Assembly (NCBI RefSeq): GCF_011761355.1
Contig: NZ_JAASRW010000001.1
Coordinates: 1,054,001-1,118,000 of the forward strand
DNA from: Paenibacillus lupini
Lineage (GTDB): Bacteria; Bacillota; Bacilli; Paenibacillales; Paenibacillaceae
Length of the DNA: 64,000 bases
Direction: 5' to 3'
Below, piece by piece: positions 42,527 through 51,307 of the stretch (its first letter is position 1; each line of letters opens with the position of its first letter). The notes beneath the pieces were generated by a model. That model searched no databases and was not told the DNA's origin. It saw only the letters and a program-made list of their open reading frames with translations. Made by a program: the position numbers and the translations under genes.

Positions 42527-45500
42527 TTGGCAACGAGTACCAAACGATGGGTGGCTACATTTTTGGCTGTTTTACTGGCAATCGGTTTGATTCCACTGTA
42601 TGGATCGGATGCTGCTTATGCGGCTGCGCATCCAAGGGAAATCTCAACGATTGCCGGCACTGGGAAATCCGGTTTCTCTGGTGATGGAGGAGCTGCAACG
42701 GCGGCAAGTTTTTACAATCCTAATGGAATAGCAGCAGATGATCATGGCAATGTATACATCGCAGATACTTATAATTATAGGGTACGGAAGATTGATTCCA
42801 GTGGAAAAATCACGACTTTCGCAGGCAGTGGAGAGAGAGGAAGAGTAAATACGACTTATACAGGGCCTGCGACATCAGCGGCATTAGCACGCCCAAGCGG
42901 GCTGGCAGTTGACAAGAACGGGAATCTGTATATCGCAGATGCGTATACGTCAACCATACGCAAGGTAAATACGGACGGCCAGATCAGTACAGTAGTAAAA
43001 GATTTGATTCGTCCGGTCGATGTTGCGGTGGATGACGCGGGCAATTTATTCATTGCCGATTCCGCAGCTAACAAGGTGTATAAGGTTGATAAGTCAGAAA
43101 CGAAGACGGTCATAGCAGGGAAAGGGAACAGGGGATATTCTGGAGATGGTGGTCCGGCCACTGCGGCACAATTAAGAGGTCCAACCGGAGTCGCCGTAGA
43201 TAGCAACGGTAACGTATTTATCGCAGATACAGGTAATTCTAGAATCCGCAAAGTTGACAGCTCTGGAACGATCCATACAGTGGCTGGTACCGGAAAGTCG
43301 GGATACTCCGGTGATGGAGGATCAGCGACATCAGCAAATGTATCACATCCTAAGAACATCTCGGTAGGAAGTGACGGCAATCTGTATATCGCCGATACAG
43401 AGAGCCATGCCATACGCAAAGTAGATGCTTCCGGAACAATCAGTACAGTGGCCGGCACTGGAACGCCTGGTTTCTCAGGTGATGGAGGACCTGCTGGTTC
43501 TGCCCGATTAAGTAATCCGCTTGATGTCATTAGGGATCATTCGGGTAATCTCTATATCCTTGATGGAAGTTTGAGAGTCAGACGGGTACAAGGTGTTCAA
43601 GCGGAGTTGAACGGATTAAGTCTGTCAGCGGGTACGCTTAGTCCAGTCTTTACTGCTGGAACTACAACCTATACGGCTCATGTCGCGTATAGTGTGAACA
43701 GCATAACCGTAAAACCAACACTGGCAGACAGCACATCTGTCGTGAAAGTAAATGATACAGCGGTTGCGAATGGAACGGATTCAGCGCCAATAAATTTGAA
43801 GCCGGGCAGCAATCCGATCACCATTGTTGTCACTGCCAAAGACAGCTCTACCCAAACGTATACGGTAACGGTAACTCGTGATGATGGTTTTAATACCGAT
43901 CTGAGTCACCTTAGCCTGTCGAGCGGTACGCTTAGTCCGGTTTTTGCAGGGGGAACTACGCGCTATACCGCAATTGTGGGTAATAGTGTCAACAGCATAA
44001 CGGTTACGCCTACTGTTGTGGATGCAGCTGCAAAGGTAACGGTGGATGGAAAATCCGTAGCAAGTGGTTCTGCATCCGGCGCTATCAATTTGGAGATAGG
44101 AAATAACACTATTCCTGTTGTTGTGATCGCGGAGAGCGGCAGCACCAAATCGTACACGATCATCGTTACACGAGCGGCACCACTATCCAGTAATGCTAAT
44201 TTGAGCGCTCTGCGTCTATCGAACGGCTCACTTAGTCCAGCATTTGCAGCTGGGACAACAAGCTACACAGCGAGTGTAGATAAATACGTCGACAGGATAA
44301 CGGTTACTCCTACAGTTGCAGATGGAGCGGCAAAGGTGACGGTGAATGGAAAATCAGCAGTAAGCGGAACGGCATCCGGCGCTATCAATCTGAAAGTTGG
44401 AAGCAACGAGATTCCGATCGTTGTTATTGCGGAGAATGGCAGTACCAAGTCCTATACGATTACAGTTACTCGGTCAACTCAGTCGAGCAACGCCGACCTT
44501 AGCGGCCTACGCTTATCAATAGGGAGTCTGAGTCCGTCCTTTGCATCCGGCACCGTAAAATACAGCTCTAGTGTTTCTTACAGCTACAGCAATATAAAAG
44601 TAACACCAGTCGTTGCAGATTCCAAAGCAACCGTGAAGGTGAACGGCACTGCGGTGACAAGTGGTAAAGAATCAGGCAGCTTGCAACTCAATGTAGGCAG
44701 TAATACAATATCTATCGTTGTAACTGCCGAGAATGGAACTGCAAAAACGTATACCGTTACGGTAAGTAGAGCATCAGCTCCAAATCCACCAGTTGTTAAG
44801 CCTGTCATTAACAACAACGGTACGACACTTGATCCATCCGTTATTAATACCGGCAATAAGTTTTATACTATTGAGACCAATTCAAGGGACGGCAAAGCTT
44901 ACGTCATTATCCCGGCAAGCATCCTGTCCGAGATCGCCAGCAGGAATAGCGCCTTTTATTTCGAGATTAAGGCACCTTATGGCACCTATAATATACCTGT
45001 AAAGCTAGCCTCGCTTATTCCGGATCTAAACAGTATGCTTAACCGTAATAATGTTAATAGCAGTGAAATCAGCTTTAGGATTATGCTGTCTGACAAGTCG
45101 GCAGACCGAAGCATTAAACAGGCTTTCGCCAGCAACTTGCCGGAAGGCTGGGTATTAGGTTCAATTGTTGACTTTAACGTTGAGGTTGTGGAGACGAAGA
45201 CAGGGAAAACGATAGGAACAGCTGATGAATTCAGTCAATCGTTGACACGAATTATTCCAATGCCAGCAAGCATGAAGAGTATGCCGGAGTATTGGGGGGC
45301 ATTCCGTTATAACGGATCCGAGAACAATTTCGAGTTCGTCGCTGCGACCAAGATGCAGATTAACGGCATTTGGTATGTGACGATCCGCTCCAATACGAAC
45401 GGTGTCTATGTCGTGGCACAGAATGATGTCGTATTCTCCGATGTCTACCGACATTGGGGGCGGCCGTATATCGAGCTTGCAGCTGCGAAGGGACTTGTCG

Positions 45501-45997
45501 AAGGGGTTGGCGGATACAGATACGCTCCTGAACAATCTGTCACAAGAGCGGAATTTACTGCCATGCTCGTACGGGCACTTGGAAGAGGAACAACAACAAG
45601 TGGTACGAAGCCATACAATGATGTGAACACCAGCTCCTGGTATTTCGATGTTATTGCAAAAGCTAAAGTGCTTGGATTGCTTGATTTTGTGAGCAGCAGC
45701 AGCTTCAGGCCGAATCAACCGATTACCCGTGAGGAAATGGCAAGCATGCTGGCTGCTGTTATTGCCCTGGAAAAACCGGAGTGGATAATACAGAGAGCCA
45801 TAAGTCTGGATAACTTCAAGGATATTGACAGAATAAATATTAAATATCTTTCGGACATCAATCTCGTCGTCAGATTGGGTCTGATGAATGGCACAAGTAA
45901 CACCGTCTTTAGCCCTCAAGGAATTACGACACGTGCGCAAGCGGCAACCGTACTCGTTAGAACGCTGCAGGTGCTTGACATGATTGATTCGTATTAA
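42527..45997 (+). CDS. S-layer-anchored surface protein with NHL, cadherin-like and SLH domains
   Basis: 1156 residues starting at a TTG behind AGGAGGTGG. A signal peptide ends near AYA (residue 33). Residues 36-355 are about six NHL repeats forming a beta-propeller (GIAADDHGNVYIADTYNYRVRKID and similar). Residues 358-750 are four cadherin-like beta-sandwich repeats, each about 95 residues. After a linker, 971-1156 are three SLH domains (FSDVYRHWGRPYIELAAAKG, YNDVNTSSWYFDVIAKAKVLG and FKDIDRINIKYLSDINLVVRLG). The SLH part binds pyruvylated wall polymer, made by CsaB-type enzymes such as the one at the left end of the window. The propeller is probably a binding surface or enzyme scaffold. Confidence 0.92.
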   Translation: MATSTKRWVATFLAVLLAIGLIPLYGSDAAYAAAHPREISTIAGTGKSGFSGDGGAATAASFYNPNGIAADDHGNVYIADTYNYRVRKIDSSGKITTFAGSGERGRVNTTYTGPATSAALARPSGLAVDKNGNLYIADAYTSTIRKVNTDGQISTVVKDLIRPVDVAVDDAGNLFIADSAANKVYKVDKSETKTVIAGKGNRGYSGDGGPATAAQLRGPTGVAVDSNGNVFIADTGNSRIRKVDSSGTIHTVAGTGKSGYSGDGGSATSANVSHPKNISVGSDGNLYIADTESHAIRKVDASGTISTVAGTGTPGFSGDGGPAGSARLSNPLDVIRDHSGNLYILDGSLRVRRVQGVQAELNGLSLSAGTLSPVFTAGTTTYTAHVAYSVNSITVKPTLADSTSVVKVNDTAVANGTDSAPINLKPGSNPITIVVTAKDSSTQTYTVTVTRDDGFNTDLSHLSLSSGTLSPVFAGGTTRYTAIVGNSVNSITVTPTVVDAAAKVTVDGKSVASGSASGAINLEIGNNTIPVVVIAESGSTKSYTIIVTRAAPLSSNANLSALRLSNGSLSPAFAAGTTSYTASVDKYVDRITVTPTVADGAAKVTVNGKSAVSGTASGAINLKVGSNEIPIVVIAENGSTKSYTITVTRSTQSSNADLSGLRLSIGSLSPSFASGTVKYSSSVSYSYSNIKVTPVVADSKATVKVNGTAVTSGKESGSLQLNVGSNTISIVVTAENGTAKTYTVTVSRASAPNPPVVKPVINNNGTTLDPSVINTGNKFYTIETNSRDGKAYVIIPASILSEIASRNSAFYFEIKAPYGTYNIPVKLASLIPDLNSMLNRNNVNSSEISFRIMLSDKSADRSIKQAFASNLPEGWVLGSIVDFNVEVVETKTGKTIGTADEFSQSLTRIIPMPASMKSMPEYWGAFRYNGSENNFEFVAATKMQINGIWYVTIRSNTNGVYVVAQNDVVFSDVYRHWGRPYIELAAAKGLVEGVGGYRYAPEQSVTRAEFTAMLVRALGRGTTTSGTKPYNDVNTSSWYFDVIAKAKVLGLLDFVSSSSFRPNQPITREEMASMLAAVIALEKPEWIIQRAISLDNFKDIDRINIKYLSDINLVVRLGLMNGTSNTVFSPQGITTRAQAATVLVRTLQVLDMIDSY
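43600..44775 (+). repeat. Tandem repeats coding the four cadherin-like domains
   Basis: Four in-frame units of about 280-300 bases with strong similarity at DNA level, for example the shared 17-mer GCATCCGGCGCTATCAA. They arose by duplication and may vary in number between strains. Confidence 0.75.
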
Positions 45998-46000
45998 GGT

Positions 46001-46038
46001 GAAGCCGAGTCTTTCCAATAGACTCGGCTTCCTCTTTT
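46001..46038 (+). terminator. Terminator after the surface-protein gene
   Basis: GAAGCCGAGTC and GACTCGGCTTC form a perfect 11-bp stem around a 9-base loop, followed by CTCTTTT. Confidence 0.85.
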
Positions 46039-46116
46039 GGAGATGTACACACCGTTAAGTAACACATCCGCTTCGCCTACAATATGATGAGTCTAGAAAT
46101 CTAAAGAGGTGAGCCA

Positions 46117-46557
46117 ATGGCAGTCGTAAAATCCAGGAGTAGGGATATTGATATGTTGGCAAGGTTGCTCAGAGCTGAAGCTGAGACCGAAGGTGAAATG
46201 GGCATGCTCCTTGTTGGAAATGTAGGCATTAACCGAATAAGAGGGAATTGCTCCGATTTTAAAAATATCCGGACCATTCCTCAAATGGTCGAACAACCGC
46301 ATGCGTTCGAAGCGTTGCAGCATAGTATGTACTATCAAAGCGCAAGAGATAGGGAACGCCGTCTTGCGCAACGGGCTGTGAATGGCGAGCGGAATTGGCC
46401 AGGCGAGTACTCGTTATGGTATTTCCGTCCAGGTTCGTTTGATAATCCCGGACCATGTCCGCCAACTTGGTATAATCAACCGTTCGTAGGACGCTGGAAG
46501 AAGCACTGTTTTTATCAACCGACCGTTAAAGAATGTGAAAATATTTATAATACGTAA
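46117..46557 (+). CDS. cwlJ: Spore cortex lytic enzyme CwlJ
   Basis: 146 residues with no signal peptide, the normal size for CwlJ. The Hydrolase_2 domain covers the protein: MLARLLRAEAETEGEMGMLLVGNVGINRI, DFKNIRTIPQMV, FEALQ, NWPGEYSLWYFRPG and WYNQPFVGRWKKHCFYQPT. The Glu in RAEAETEGE is the likely catalytic acid. CwlJ is made in the mother cell and sits in the spore coat, where Ca-dipicolinate triggers it to digest cortex. The GerQ gene often next to it is absent here. CCTACAAT at 46076-46083 resembles the SigE -10 CATACAAT, fitting sporulation control. A terminator follows. Confidence 0.93.
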   Translation: MAVVKSRSRDIDMLARLLRAEAETEGEMGMLLVGNVGINRIRGNCSDFKNIRTIPQMVEQPHAFEALQHSMYYQSARDRERRLAQRAVNGERNWPGEYSLWYFRPGSFDNPGPCPPTWYNQPFVGRWKKHCFYQPTVKECENIYNT

Positions 46558-46595
46558 ACGAACATTAGGATCTCTAAACTAGACAAGAACATAGT

Positions 46596-46627
46596 AAATG
46601 CCGCGATTTTAGCGGCATTTTTTATTT
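46596..46627 (+). terminator. Terminator after cwlJ
   Basis: AAATGCCGC and GCGGCATTT pair perfectly around GATTTTA, then T run. Confidence 0.85.
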
Positions 46628-46648
46628 ATGATGCAAGAGCAATTACTC

Positions 46649-46700
46649 TTGACAATGCATCTACTACGTGTTACTTTATAGCAGTAGTAAGTAATACTGC
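46649..46700 (+). promoter_or_regulatory. Promoter and operator of the PadR operon
   Basis: TTGACA at 46649-46654, with a weak -10 (TACTTT) after 17 bases. GCAGTA-N8-TACTGC at 46681-46700 is a perfect 6-8-6 dyad at the expected start of transcription, a likely site for the PadR protein encoded next. Confidence 0.6.
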
Positions 46701-46735
46701 ATACCAGTCGTACAGAATAGCAAGGAGTGATTGCT

Positions 46736-47059
46736 CTGGAAAACCTAACGGAAATGCTCAAAGGCGTGCTTGAGGGCTGTGTCCTTGAAATTATAAGCCG
46801 CAAAGAAACCTACGGCTATGAAATCACGCGGCAGCTGAACGCCCTCGGCTTCACAGATGTGGTGGAGGGAACGGTGTACACGATACTGATCCGGCTAGAA
46901 AAAAACAAGTTGGTGGAGATCACGAAGAAGCCCTCCGACATCGGACCACCACGAAAGTTTTTCGCGATCAACAACGCTGGGCGCGAGGAGCTGCAAAGGT
47001 TCTGGGAAAAATTCGAGTTCGTATCATCAAAAATTAACGAGTTAAAGGAGAGAAAATAA
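46736..47059 (+). CDS. PadR family transcriptional regulator
   Basis: 107 residues. The winged helix reads LKGVLEGCVLEIISRKETYGYEITRQLNALGF with the wing EGTVYTILIRLEKNKLV and KPSDIGPPRKFFAINNAG, and a short C-terminal dimer helix. Homologues begin MENLTEML, so the best start here is a CTG at 46736, nine bases after AAGGAG; the upstream GTG at 46727 overlaps the ribosome site. It leads an operon of two DUF1048 genes and an ABC exporter, and it probably represses that operon until the exporter substrate binds. Confidence 0.88.
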   Translation: MENLTEMLKGVLEGCVLEIISRKETYGYEITRQLNALGFTDVVEGTVYTILIRLEKNKLVEITKKPSDIGPPRKFFAINNAGREELQRFWEKFEFVSSKINELKERK

Positions 47060-47406
47060 TGAACTTTTGGGAGAAAATCACCGGCAGCGACATGACTAAA
47101 GAATTTAAAAGCTTTGAATCACGAGTCAAAAAGCTACCTGCTGATTATCAGGCGGCATGGGGGAAAATTAATGCTAATCTTTGGCATCACTCGGATTTCA
47201 CCGGTCGTAACCTCATGCCAATTCTTGACGGTGTGCTAGGCCTGCTCGAAGAAACGGCAGCAGACGGTCAGAGTGTCCAGGAGGTTTTGGGTGACGATAT
47301 CAAAGGCTTCTGTTCAGCGCTGGCCGGCGAAGAAGGGGCAAAGTCTTATCGCGACAAGTGGCGTGAGCAACTAAACAATAATATCGCTAAAAAATTAGGT
47401 AAATAG
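47059..47406 (+). CDS. DUF1048 protein, copy 1
   Basis: 115 residues, acidic and helical, of the DUF1048 family (KKLPADYQAAWGKINANLWHH and LLEETAADGQSVQEVLGDDIKGFC). Genes of this family sit between a PadR regulator and an ABC exporter in many Bacilli, and their role is unknown; the compact bundle could bind the regulator or the exporter. Its ATG shares a base with the stop of padR (TAATG), a clear sign of coupling. AAAGGAG precedes it. Confidence 0.85.
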   Translation: MNFWEKITGSDMTKEFKSFESRVKKLPADYQAAWGKINANLWHHSDFTGRNLMPILDGVLGLLEETAADGQSVQEVLGDDIKGFCSALAGEEGAKSYRDKWREQLNNNIAKKLGK

Positions 47407-47465
47407 TTTTTGCTTACGGTGTCCGGCTTATTAAGTAAATAAATTCTTTTTAGGAGGATGTAACG

Positions 47466-47816
47466 ATGAGTATACAAGACATGATCAAAGGCAAAAAAGA
47501 GTGGCGAGCACATGTGGCGCGTGTCAAAGCGCTGCCGCAGGATTATCAGTTTGTTTATAAAGAGATTCAAAAATATTTCTTTAAGGTTGGCCCTGTAGAG
47601 CTAACCGAAGGGATGGGTTTACTCTCAGGGATTGTCGATCTTTTTGAAGAAGGTGCGGCCTTGGGGAAAGGCGTGCTCGAAGTGACAGGCAGTGACGTAG
47701 CTGCTTTCTGCGATGATCTCATTAAAGATTCAAAAACTTATGCTGACATATATCAGGAATCTATTGACGATGCAGTTAACAAGTCCATTAAAAAGGTTAC
47801 GGATAAAAAAAAGTAA
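47466..47816 (+). CDS. DUF1048 protein, copy 2
   Basis: 116 residues, related to the preceding protein (RVKALPQDYQFVYKEIQKYFF, LLSGIVDLFEEGAALGKGVLEVTGSDVAAFCDDLI). The two copies share the DYQ and the GxxVxEVxGxD signatures but little else, so they probably form a heterodimer or act at different steps. TTAGGAGG precedes the ATG. The ABC ATPase gene starts 15 bases downstream. Confidence 0.85.
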   Translation: MSIQDMIKGKKEWRAHVARVKALPQDYQFVYKEIQKYFFKVGPVELTEGMGLLSGIVDLFEEGAALGKGVLEVTGSDVAAFCDDLIKDSKTYADIYQESIDDAVNKSIKKVTDKKK

Positions 47817-47831
47817 AAGGGGGAGATCGGG

Positions 47832-48590
47832 TTGAAAAATACGATTGAAGTGAGAGGTCTGCGAAAGTCTTTTAAGGACACAGAAGTCTTAAAAGGTGTC
47901 GATTTTGAAGTGAAGCGAGGTGAGATCTTCGCCCTGCTTGGCTCCAACGGCGCAGGCAAGACAACGGTTGTCAGAATCCTCACTACGCTGCTCCAGTCGG
48001 ATGGTGGAACCGCCGCCGTCAACGGATTTGATGTCGCATCCAAACCTGATCAAGTGAGGCAGACGATTAGTCTGACTGGGCAATTTGCCGCCGTGGATGA
48101 AATTTTGACTGGACGCGAAAATCTGATCATGATTGCCAAGCTGAGATACCTCAAGAACTCACGTCAGGTTGCAGACGATATGTTACAACGCTTCGGCCTG
48201 ACTGAAGCTGCAGACCGTAGAGTGTCTACTTACTCCGGTGGGATGCGCCGCAGACTCGACATTGCTTTAAGCCTTGTTGGAAAACCACAGATTATTTTTC
48301 TAGATGAGCCAACCACCGGGCTTGATCCCGAGGCTCGGATCGAGGTATGGAAGATCGTCAAGGAACTTGCCGATGGCGGCACGACAGTACTTCTTACTAC
48401 ACAGTATTTGGAGGAAGCTGAGCAGCTTGCTGACCGGATTGCCATTTTGCACGAAGGCAGAATTATCGCAAGCGGCACACTTCAGGAGCTTAAGAAGATG
48501 TTCCCGACCACAAAGGTAGAATATGTCGAGAAACAACTTTCGTTAGAAGAGATCTTCCTTGCAATCGTCGGTAAAAAGGAGGCCATATAA
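47832..48590 (+). CDS. ABC exporter ATPase, DrrA/daunorubicin-resistance type
   Basis: 252 residues starting at a TTG behind GGGGGAGA. Walker A GSNGAGKTT, a Q loop, the signature YSGGMRRR, Walker B IIFLDEPTTGLDP and a switch His replaced in TTQYLEEA by Gln, as is usual in the DrrA group. The end is truncated compared with DrrA (no extra C-terminal domain). It powers the membrane protein next to it, exporting a drug or antibiotic whose identity is unknown. It is coupled to the permease gene, which starts one base after the stop. Confidence 0.9.
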   Translation: MKNTIEVRGLRKSFKDTEVLKGVDFEVKRGEIFALLGSNGAGKTTVVRILTTLLQSDGGTAAVNGFDVASKPDQVRQTISLTGQFAAVDEILTGRENLIMIAKLRYLKNSRQVADDMLQRFGLTEAADRRVSTYSGGMRRRLDIALSLVGKPQIIFLDEPTTGLDPEARIEVWKIVKELADGGTTVLLTTQYLEEAEQLADRIAILHEGRIIASGTLQELKKMFPTTKVEYVEKQLSLEEIFLAIVGKKEAI

Positions 48591-49364
48591 ATGGAAACAG
48601 AAATAGTAAAAAAGCATTTCTTCATCGATATTAGCGTTATGCTAGGACGTTCCATGCGTCACATTATGCGGAGTATGGACACCATCATCACGGTAACCAT
48701 CACGCCAATTGCAATGATGCTGCTGTTTGTCTATGTATTAGGTGGTGCCATTGAAACCGGAACAGATAGCTATGTGAATTACCTGCTGCCAGGCATACTC
48801 CTCATGGCTATTGCCAGTGGAATATCCTACACGGCTTTTCGATTGTTTACCGATGTACAAAAGGGCATCTTCGAACGTTTTCAAACGATGCCGATTTCAC
48901 GTTCCGCTTTGCTTTGGGGGCATGTATTGACTTCGCTAGTATCTAACGCCATATCGGTTCTCGTCATCATCCTTGTAGCGCTCCTCATGGGTTTCCGTTC
49001 ATCCGCAGGAATTCTGCCTTGGCTTGCTGTAGCAGGTATACTCGCTCTATTTACACTTTCCTTAACATGGGTCGCAGCTATAGCTGGACTTACCGCAAAA
49101 ACAGTCGATGGCGCGAGCGCCTTTTCCTACCCTCTAATCTTCCTGCCATTTATCAGCTCCGCATTTGTGCCAACCGATTCAATGCCTACCGCCGTTCGCG
49201 TCTTTGCTGAAAACCAGCCAGTAACCTCTATTGTAGAAACCATCCGCGCATTGCTGTCGGGTCAACCGGTGGGCAATGACATCTGGATCGCGCTTGCTTG
49301 GTGTGTTGGCATTATGCTTGTGGCTTATGTGTTTGCTATGAGAGCGTATAAAAAAAGAGTATAG
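48591..49364 (+). CDS. ABC-2 type exporter permease, DrrB type
   Basis: 257 residues with six membrane segments. The ABC2 signature FQTMPISRSALLWGHVLTSLVSN and the later EPLxxxIEA-like helix FAENQPVTSIVETIRALLSGQPVG are typical of DrrB/NodJ proteins. It begins directly after the ATPase stop with AAGGAGG in the ATPase end. It forms a homodimer channel with the ATPase. The operon ends at the terminator 15 bases downstream. Confidence 0.9.
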   Translation: METEIVKKHFFIDISVMLGRSMRHIMRSMDTIITVTITPIAMMLLFVYVLGGAIETGTDSYVNYLLPGILLMAIASGISYTAFRLFTDVQKGIFERFQTMPISRSALLWGHVLTSLVSNAISVLVIILVALLMGFRSSAGILPWLAVAGILALFTLSLTWVAAIAGLTAKTVDGASAFSYPLIFLPFISSAFVPTDSMPTAVRVFAENQPVTSIVETIRALLSGQPVGNDIWIALAWCVGIMLVAYVFAMRAYKKRV

Positions 49365-49378
49365 TATCAACTCGTATA

Positions 49379-49407
49379 AGAAGCCCTCAGCAATGGGGGC
49401 TTTTTTG
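49379..49407 (+). terminator. Terminator of the PadR-DUF1048-ABC operon
   Basis: AAGCCCTC and GGGGGCTT pair around AGCAAT, followed by six T. Confidence 0.8.
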
Positions 49408-49493
49408 ACGTTTTTATTAAGAAAAAATCGCACTCGTTTATAAAAAAATCCTATGTTTGATGTCGGATTCGTTAGGATTGCGTAGGTTTCCGT

Positions 49494-49529
49494 TATAGTT
49501 GTCTACACAGTATGTGATTTAACATAACA
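49494..49529 (+). promoter_or_regulatory. Promoter and TnrA/GlnR box of glnQHMP
   Basis: The box TGTGA-N7-TAACA at 49513-49529 fits the TGTNA-N7-TNACA consensus of TnrA and GlnR. A -10-like TATAGT lies at 49494-49499, so the box would be just downstream of the start of transcription, which suits repression better than classical TnrA activation. Confidence 0.55.
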
Positions 49530-49576
49530 TAACCTGTCCGACAAACAAGAGTACAAAAAGGGAAAGGGGGATTGCG

Positions 49577-50305
49577 ATGATTGAATTTCAGCAAGTGGAG
49601 AAGCATTATGGCGATTTTCATGTACTTAAAGGCATCGATCTTCAAATCGCGCAAGGTGAAGTCGTCGTTGTGGTCGGGCCTTCCGGCTCGGGGAAGAGCA
49701 CTCTCCTCCGCTGCATCAACCGGCTGGAGGCGATTACGAGCGGCAGTCTGATTGTTAATGAAGTCGACGTCACCGATAAGAAAGCCGACATCAACAAGCT
49801 GCGGCGGGAAATCGGCATGGTATTCCAGCACTTCAATCTCTATCCCCATATGAAAGTGATCGACAATATTACACTCGCTCCAATGAAGGCGCTTGGCGTC
49901 CCAAAGCCGCAAGCGGCGGATACAGCCAGGATGTATTTGGACAAAGTTGGCATCGATGACAAGGCTGGTGCATTTCCTTCGCAGCTGTCCGGTGGACAAC
50001 AACAGCGCGTGGCAATCGCCAGGGCACTGGCCATGAAGCCGAAGATCATGCTCTTTGACGAGCCAACCTCCGCGCTCGATCCGGAAATGGTTGGCGAAGT
50101 GCTGGACGTCATGAAGGCCTTGGTGCACGAAGGGATGACGATGGTCGTCGTTACGCACGAGATGGGTTTCGCGCGGGAAGTGGCGGACCGCGTCGTCTTT
50201 ATGGACAAAGGGCAAATCGTCGAAATCTCTCCACCGGAGGAATTTTTCGAGCAGCCTCGCGAAGATAGGGCACGTCTGTTTCTTAATCGCGTGCTGCGCC
50301 ATTAA
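49577..50305 (+). CDS. glnQ: Glutamine ABC transporter ATPase
   Basis: 242 residues, the size of polar amino acid ABC ATPases. Walker [11 protein letters not shown] loop [12 protein letters not shown], signature [15 protein letters not shown] and Walker [24 protein letters not shown], then the His switch [15 protein letters not shown], are all typical of GlnQ. AAAGGGGG precedes the ATG. It leads a four-gene operon with the binding protein and two permeases, in the same order as glnQHMP of B. subtilis. Intracellular; it drives glutamine uptake. Confidence 0.92.
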   Translation: MIEFQQVEKHYGDFHVLKGIDLQIAQGEVVVVVGPSGSGKSTLLRCINRLEAITSGSLIVNEVDVTDKKADINKLRREIGMVFQHFNLYPHMKVIDNITLAPMKALGVPKPQAADTARMYLDKVGIDDKAGAFPSQLSGGQQQRVAIARALAMKPKIMLFDEPTSALDPEMVGEVLDVMKALVHEGMTMVVVTHEMGFAREVADRVVFMDKGQIVEISPPEEFFEQPREDRARLFLNRVLRH

Positions 50306-50371
50306 CGACTTGCGCTCGACCGAACCATCTTACCAAACATGTAATCCTATAACGGAGAGGGGTTTTAAACG

Positions 50372-51232
50372 ATGAAGAAAAGAAGTTGGATGACGCTTGG
50401 TATCATACTTACGTTTCTTGCAACGGTCTTGTTGACCGGATGCGGCAACAAAGAAGAAGGATCGAACAACGGAGCAACCGGCGGTGCAAACGGGGATACG
50501 CCATCTGAAGCGGCGTCGGCGCTTGGCGAGATTAAGAGTCGAGGAAAGCTTGTTGTCGGCGTCAAATACGACACAAAGCTGTTCGGCTTGAAGGATCCGG
50601 CGAGTGGCAACGTTGAAGGCTTCGACGTCGACATCGCCAAGGCGCTCGCCAAGGAAATTCTCGGCGACGAGACCAAGGTCGAGCTTAAGGAAGTGACTTC
50701 CAAAACTCGAATTCCGATGTTGAATAACAACGATATCGATATGATTGTCGCGACGATGACAATTACGGAAGAGCGCAAGAACGAAGTCGATTTCTCCGAC
50801 GTGTACTTTAAAGCTGGTCAGTCTCTTCTGGTAAAGAAGGGAAGTCCGATTAAGAGCATCGACGATATCAAGAAAGGCACGAAAGTATTGGCTGTGAAAG
50901 GCTCAACCTCGGTCGACAACATTAAAGCAAAGGTGCCAGACGTAAACGTCCTGGAGTTCGACAACTATCAGGATGCGTTTAGCGCACTCAAAGCCGGTCA
51001 GGGTGACACACTGACGACCGACAACGCGATTTTGTACGGTATGGCCGTTCAGGATCCGAACTACGAGGTTGTCGGGGAGCCGTTCACCGACGAGCCGTAC
51101 GGTATCGCGATCAAGAAGGGTGCAACCGATCTATTGAACAGTGTCAACGAAGCATTGAAGAAGCTGCATGACAACGGCGAATACGACAAGATTTACGAGA
51201 AATGGATTGGAAAAGCCCCGTCCGGGGAATAG
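50372..51232 (+). CDS. glnH: Glutamine-binding lipoprotein
   Basis: 286 residues. The lipobox LTGC gives Cys24, followed by a flexible Asn/Gly-rich linker. The SBP_bac_3 domain has KLVVGVKYDTKLFGLKDP, GFDVDIAKALAKEILG, RIPMLNNNDIDMIVATMTITEERK and GTKVLAVKGSTSVDNI. The Asp and Arg that hold the amino acid carboxylate are in place. AGAGGGG precedes the ATG. The adjacent permeases complete the uptake system. Glutamate is an alternative substrate. Confidence 0.92.
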   Translation: MKKRSWMTLGIILTFLATVLLTGCGNKEEGSNNGATGGANGDTPSEAASALGEIKSRGKLVVGVKYDTKLFGLKDPASGNVEGFDVDIAKALAKEILGDETKVELKEVTSKTRIPMLNNNDIDMIVATMTITEERKNEVDFSDVYFKAGQSLLVKKGSPIKSIDDIKKGTKVLAVKGSTSVDNIKAKVPDVNVLEFDNYQDAFSALKAGQGDTLTTDNAILYGMAVQDPNYEVVGEPFTDEPYGIAIKKGATDLLNSVNEALKKLHDNGEYDKIYEKWIGKAPSGE

Positions 51233-51307
51233 AGGTCAACAAGTAACAGGATGGGTGGCCAAGCGCCACCCATCTTCTGCATATCGGGAATAACAGGAGG
51301 GGATAGC

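Noticed and set aside
45161..46018. Long minus-strand open frame (285 codons) opposite the end of the surface-protein gene
   Set aside because: It lies opposite a gene with clear SLH domains, has no ribosome site and no recognisable motif; it is a shadow.
49493..50302. Minus-strand open frame (269 codons) opposite glnQ
   Set aside because: The plus strand has full ABC ATPase motifs; the minus frame is composition-driven.
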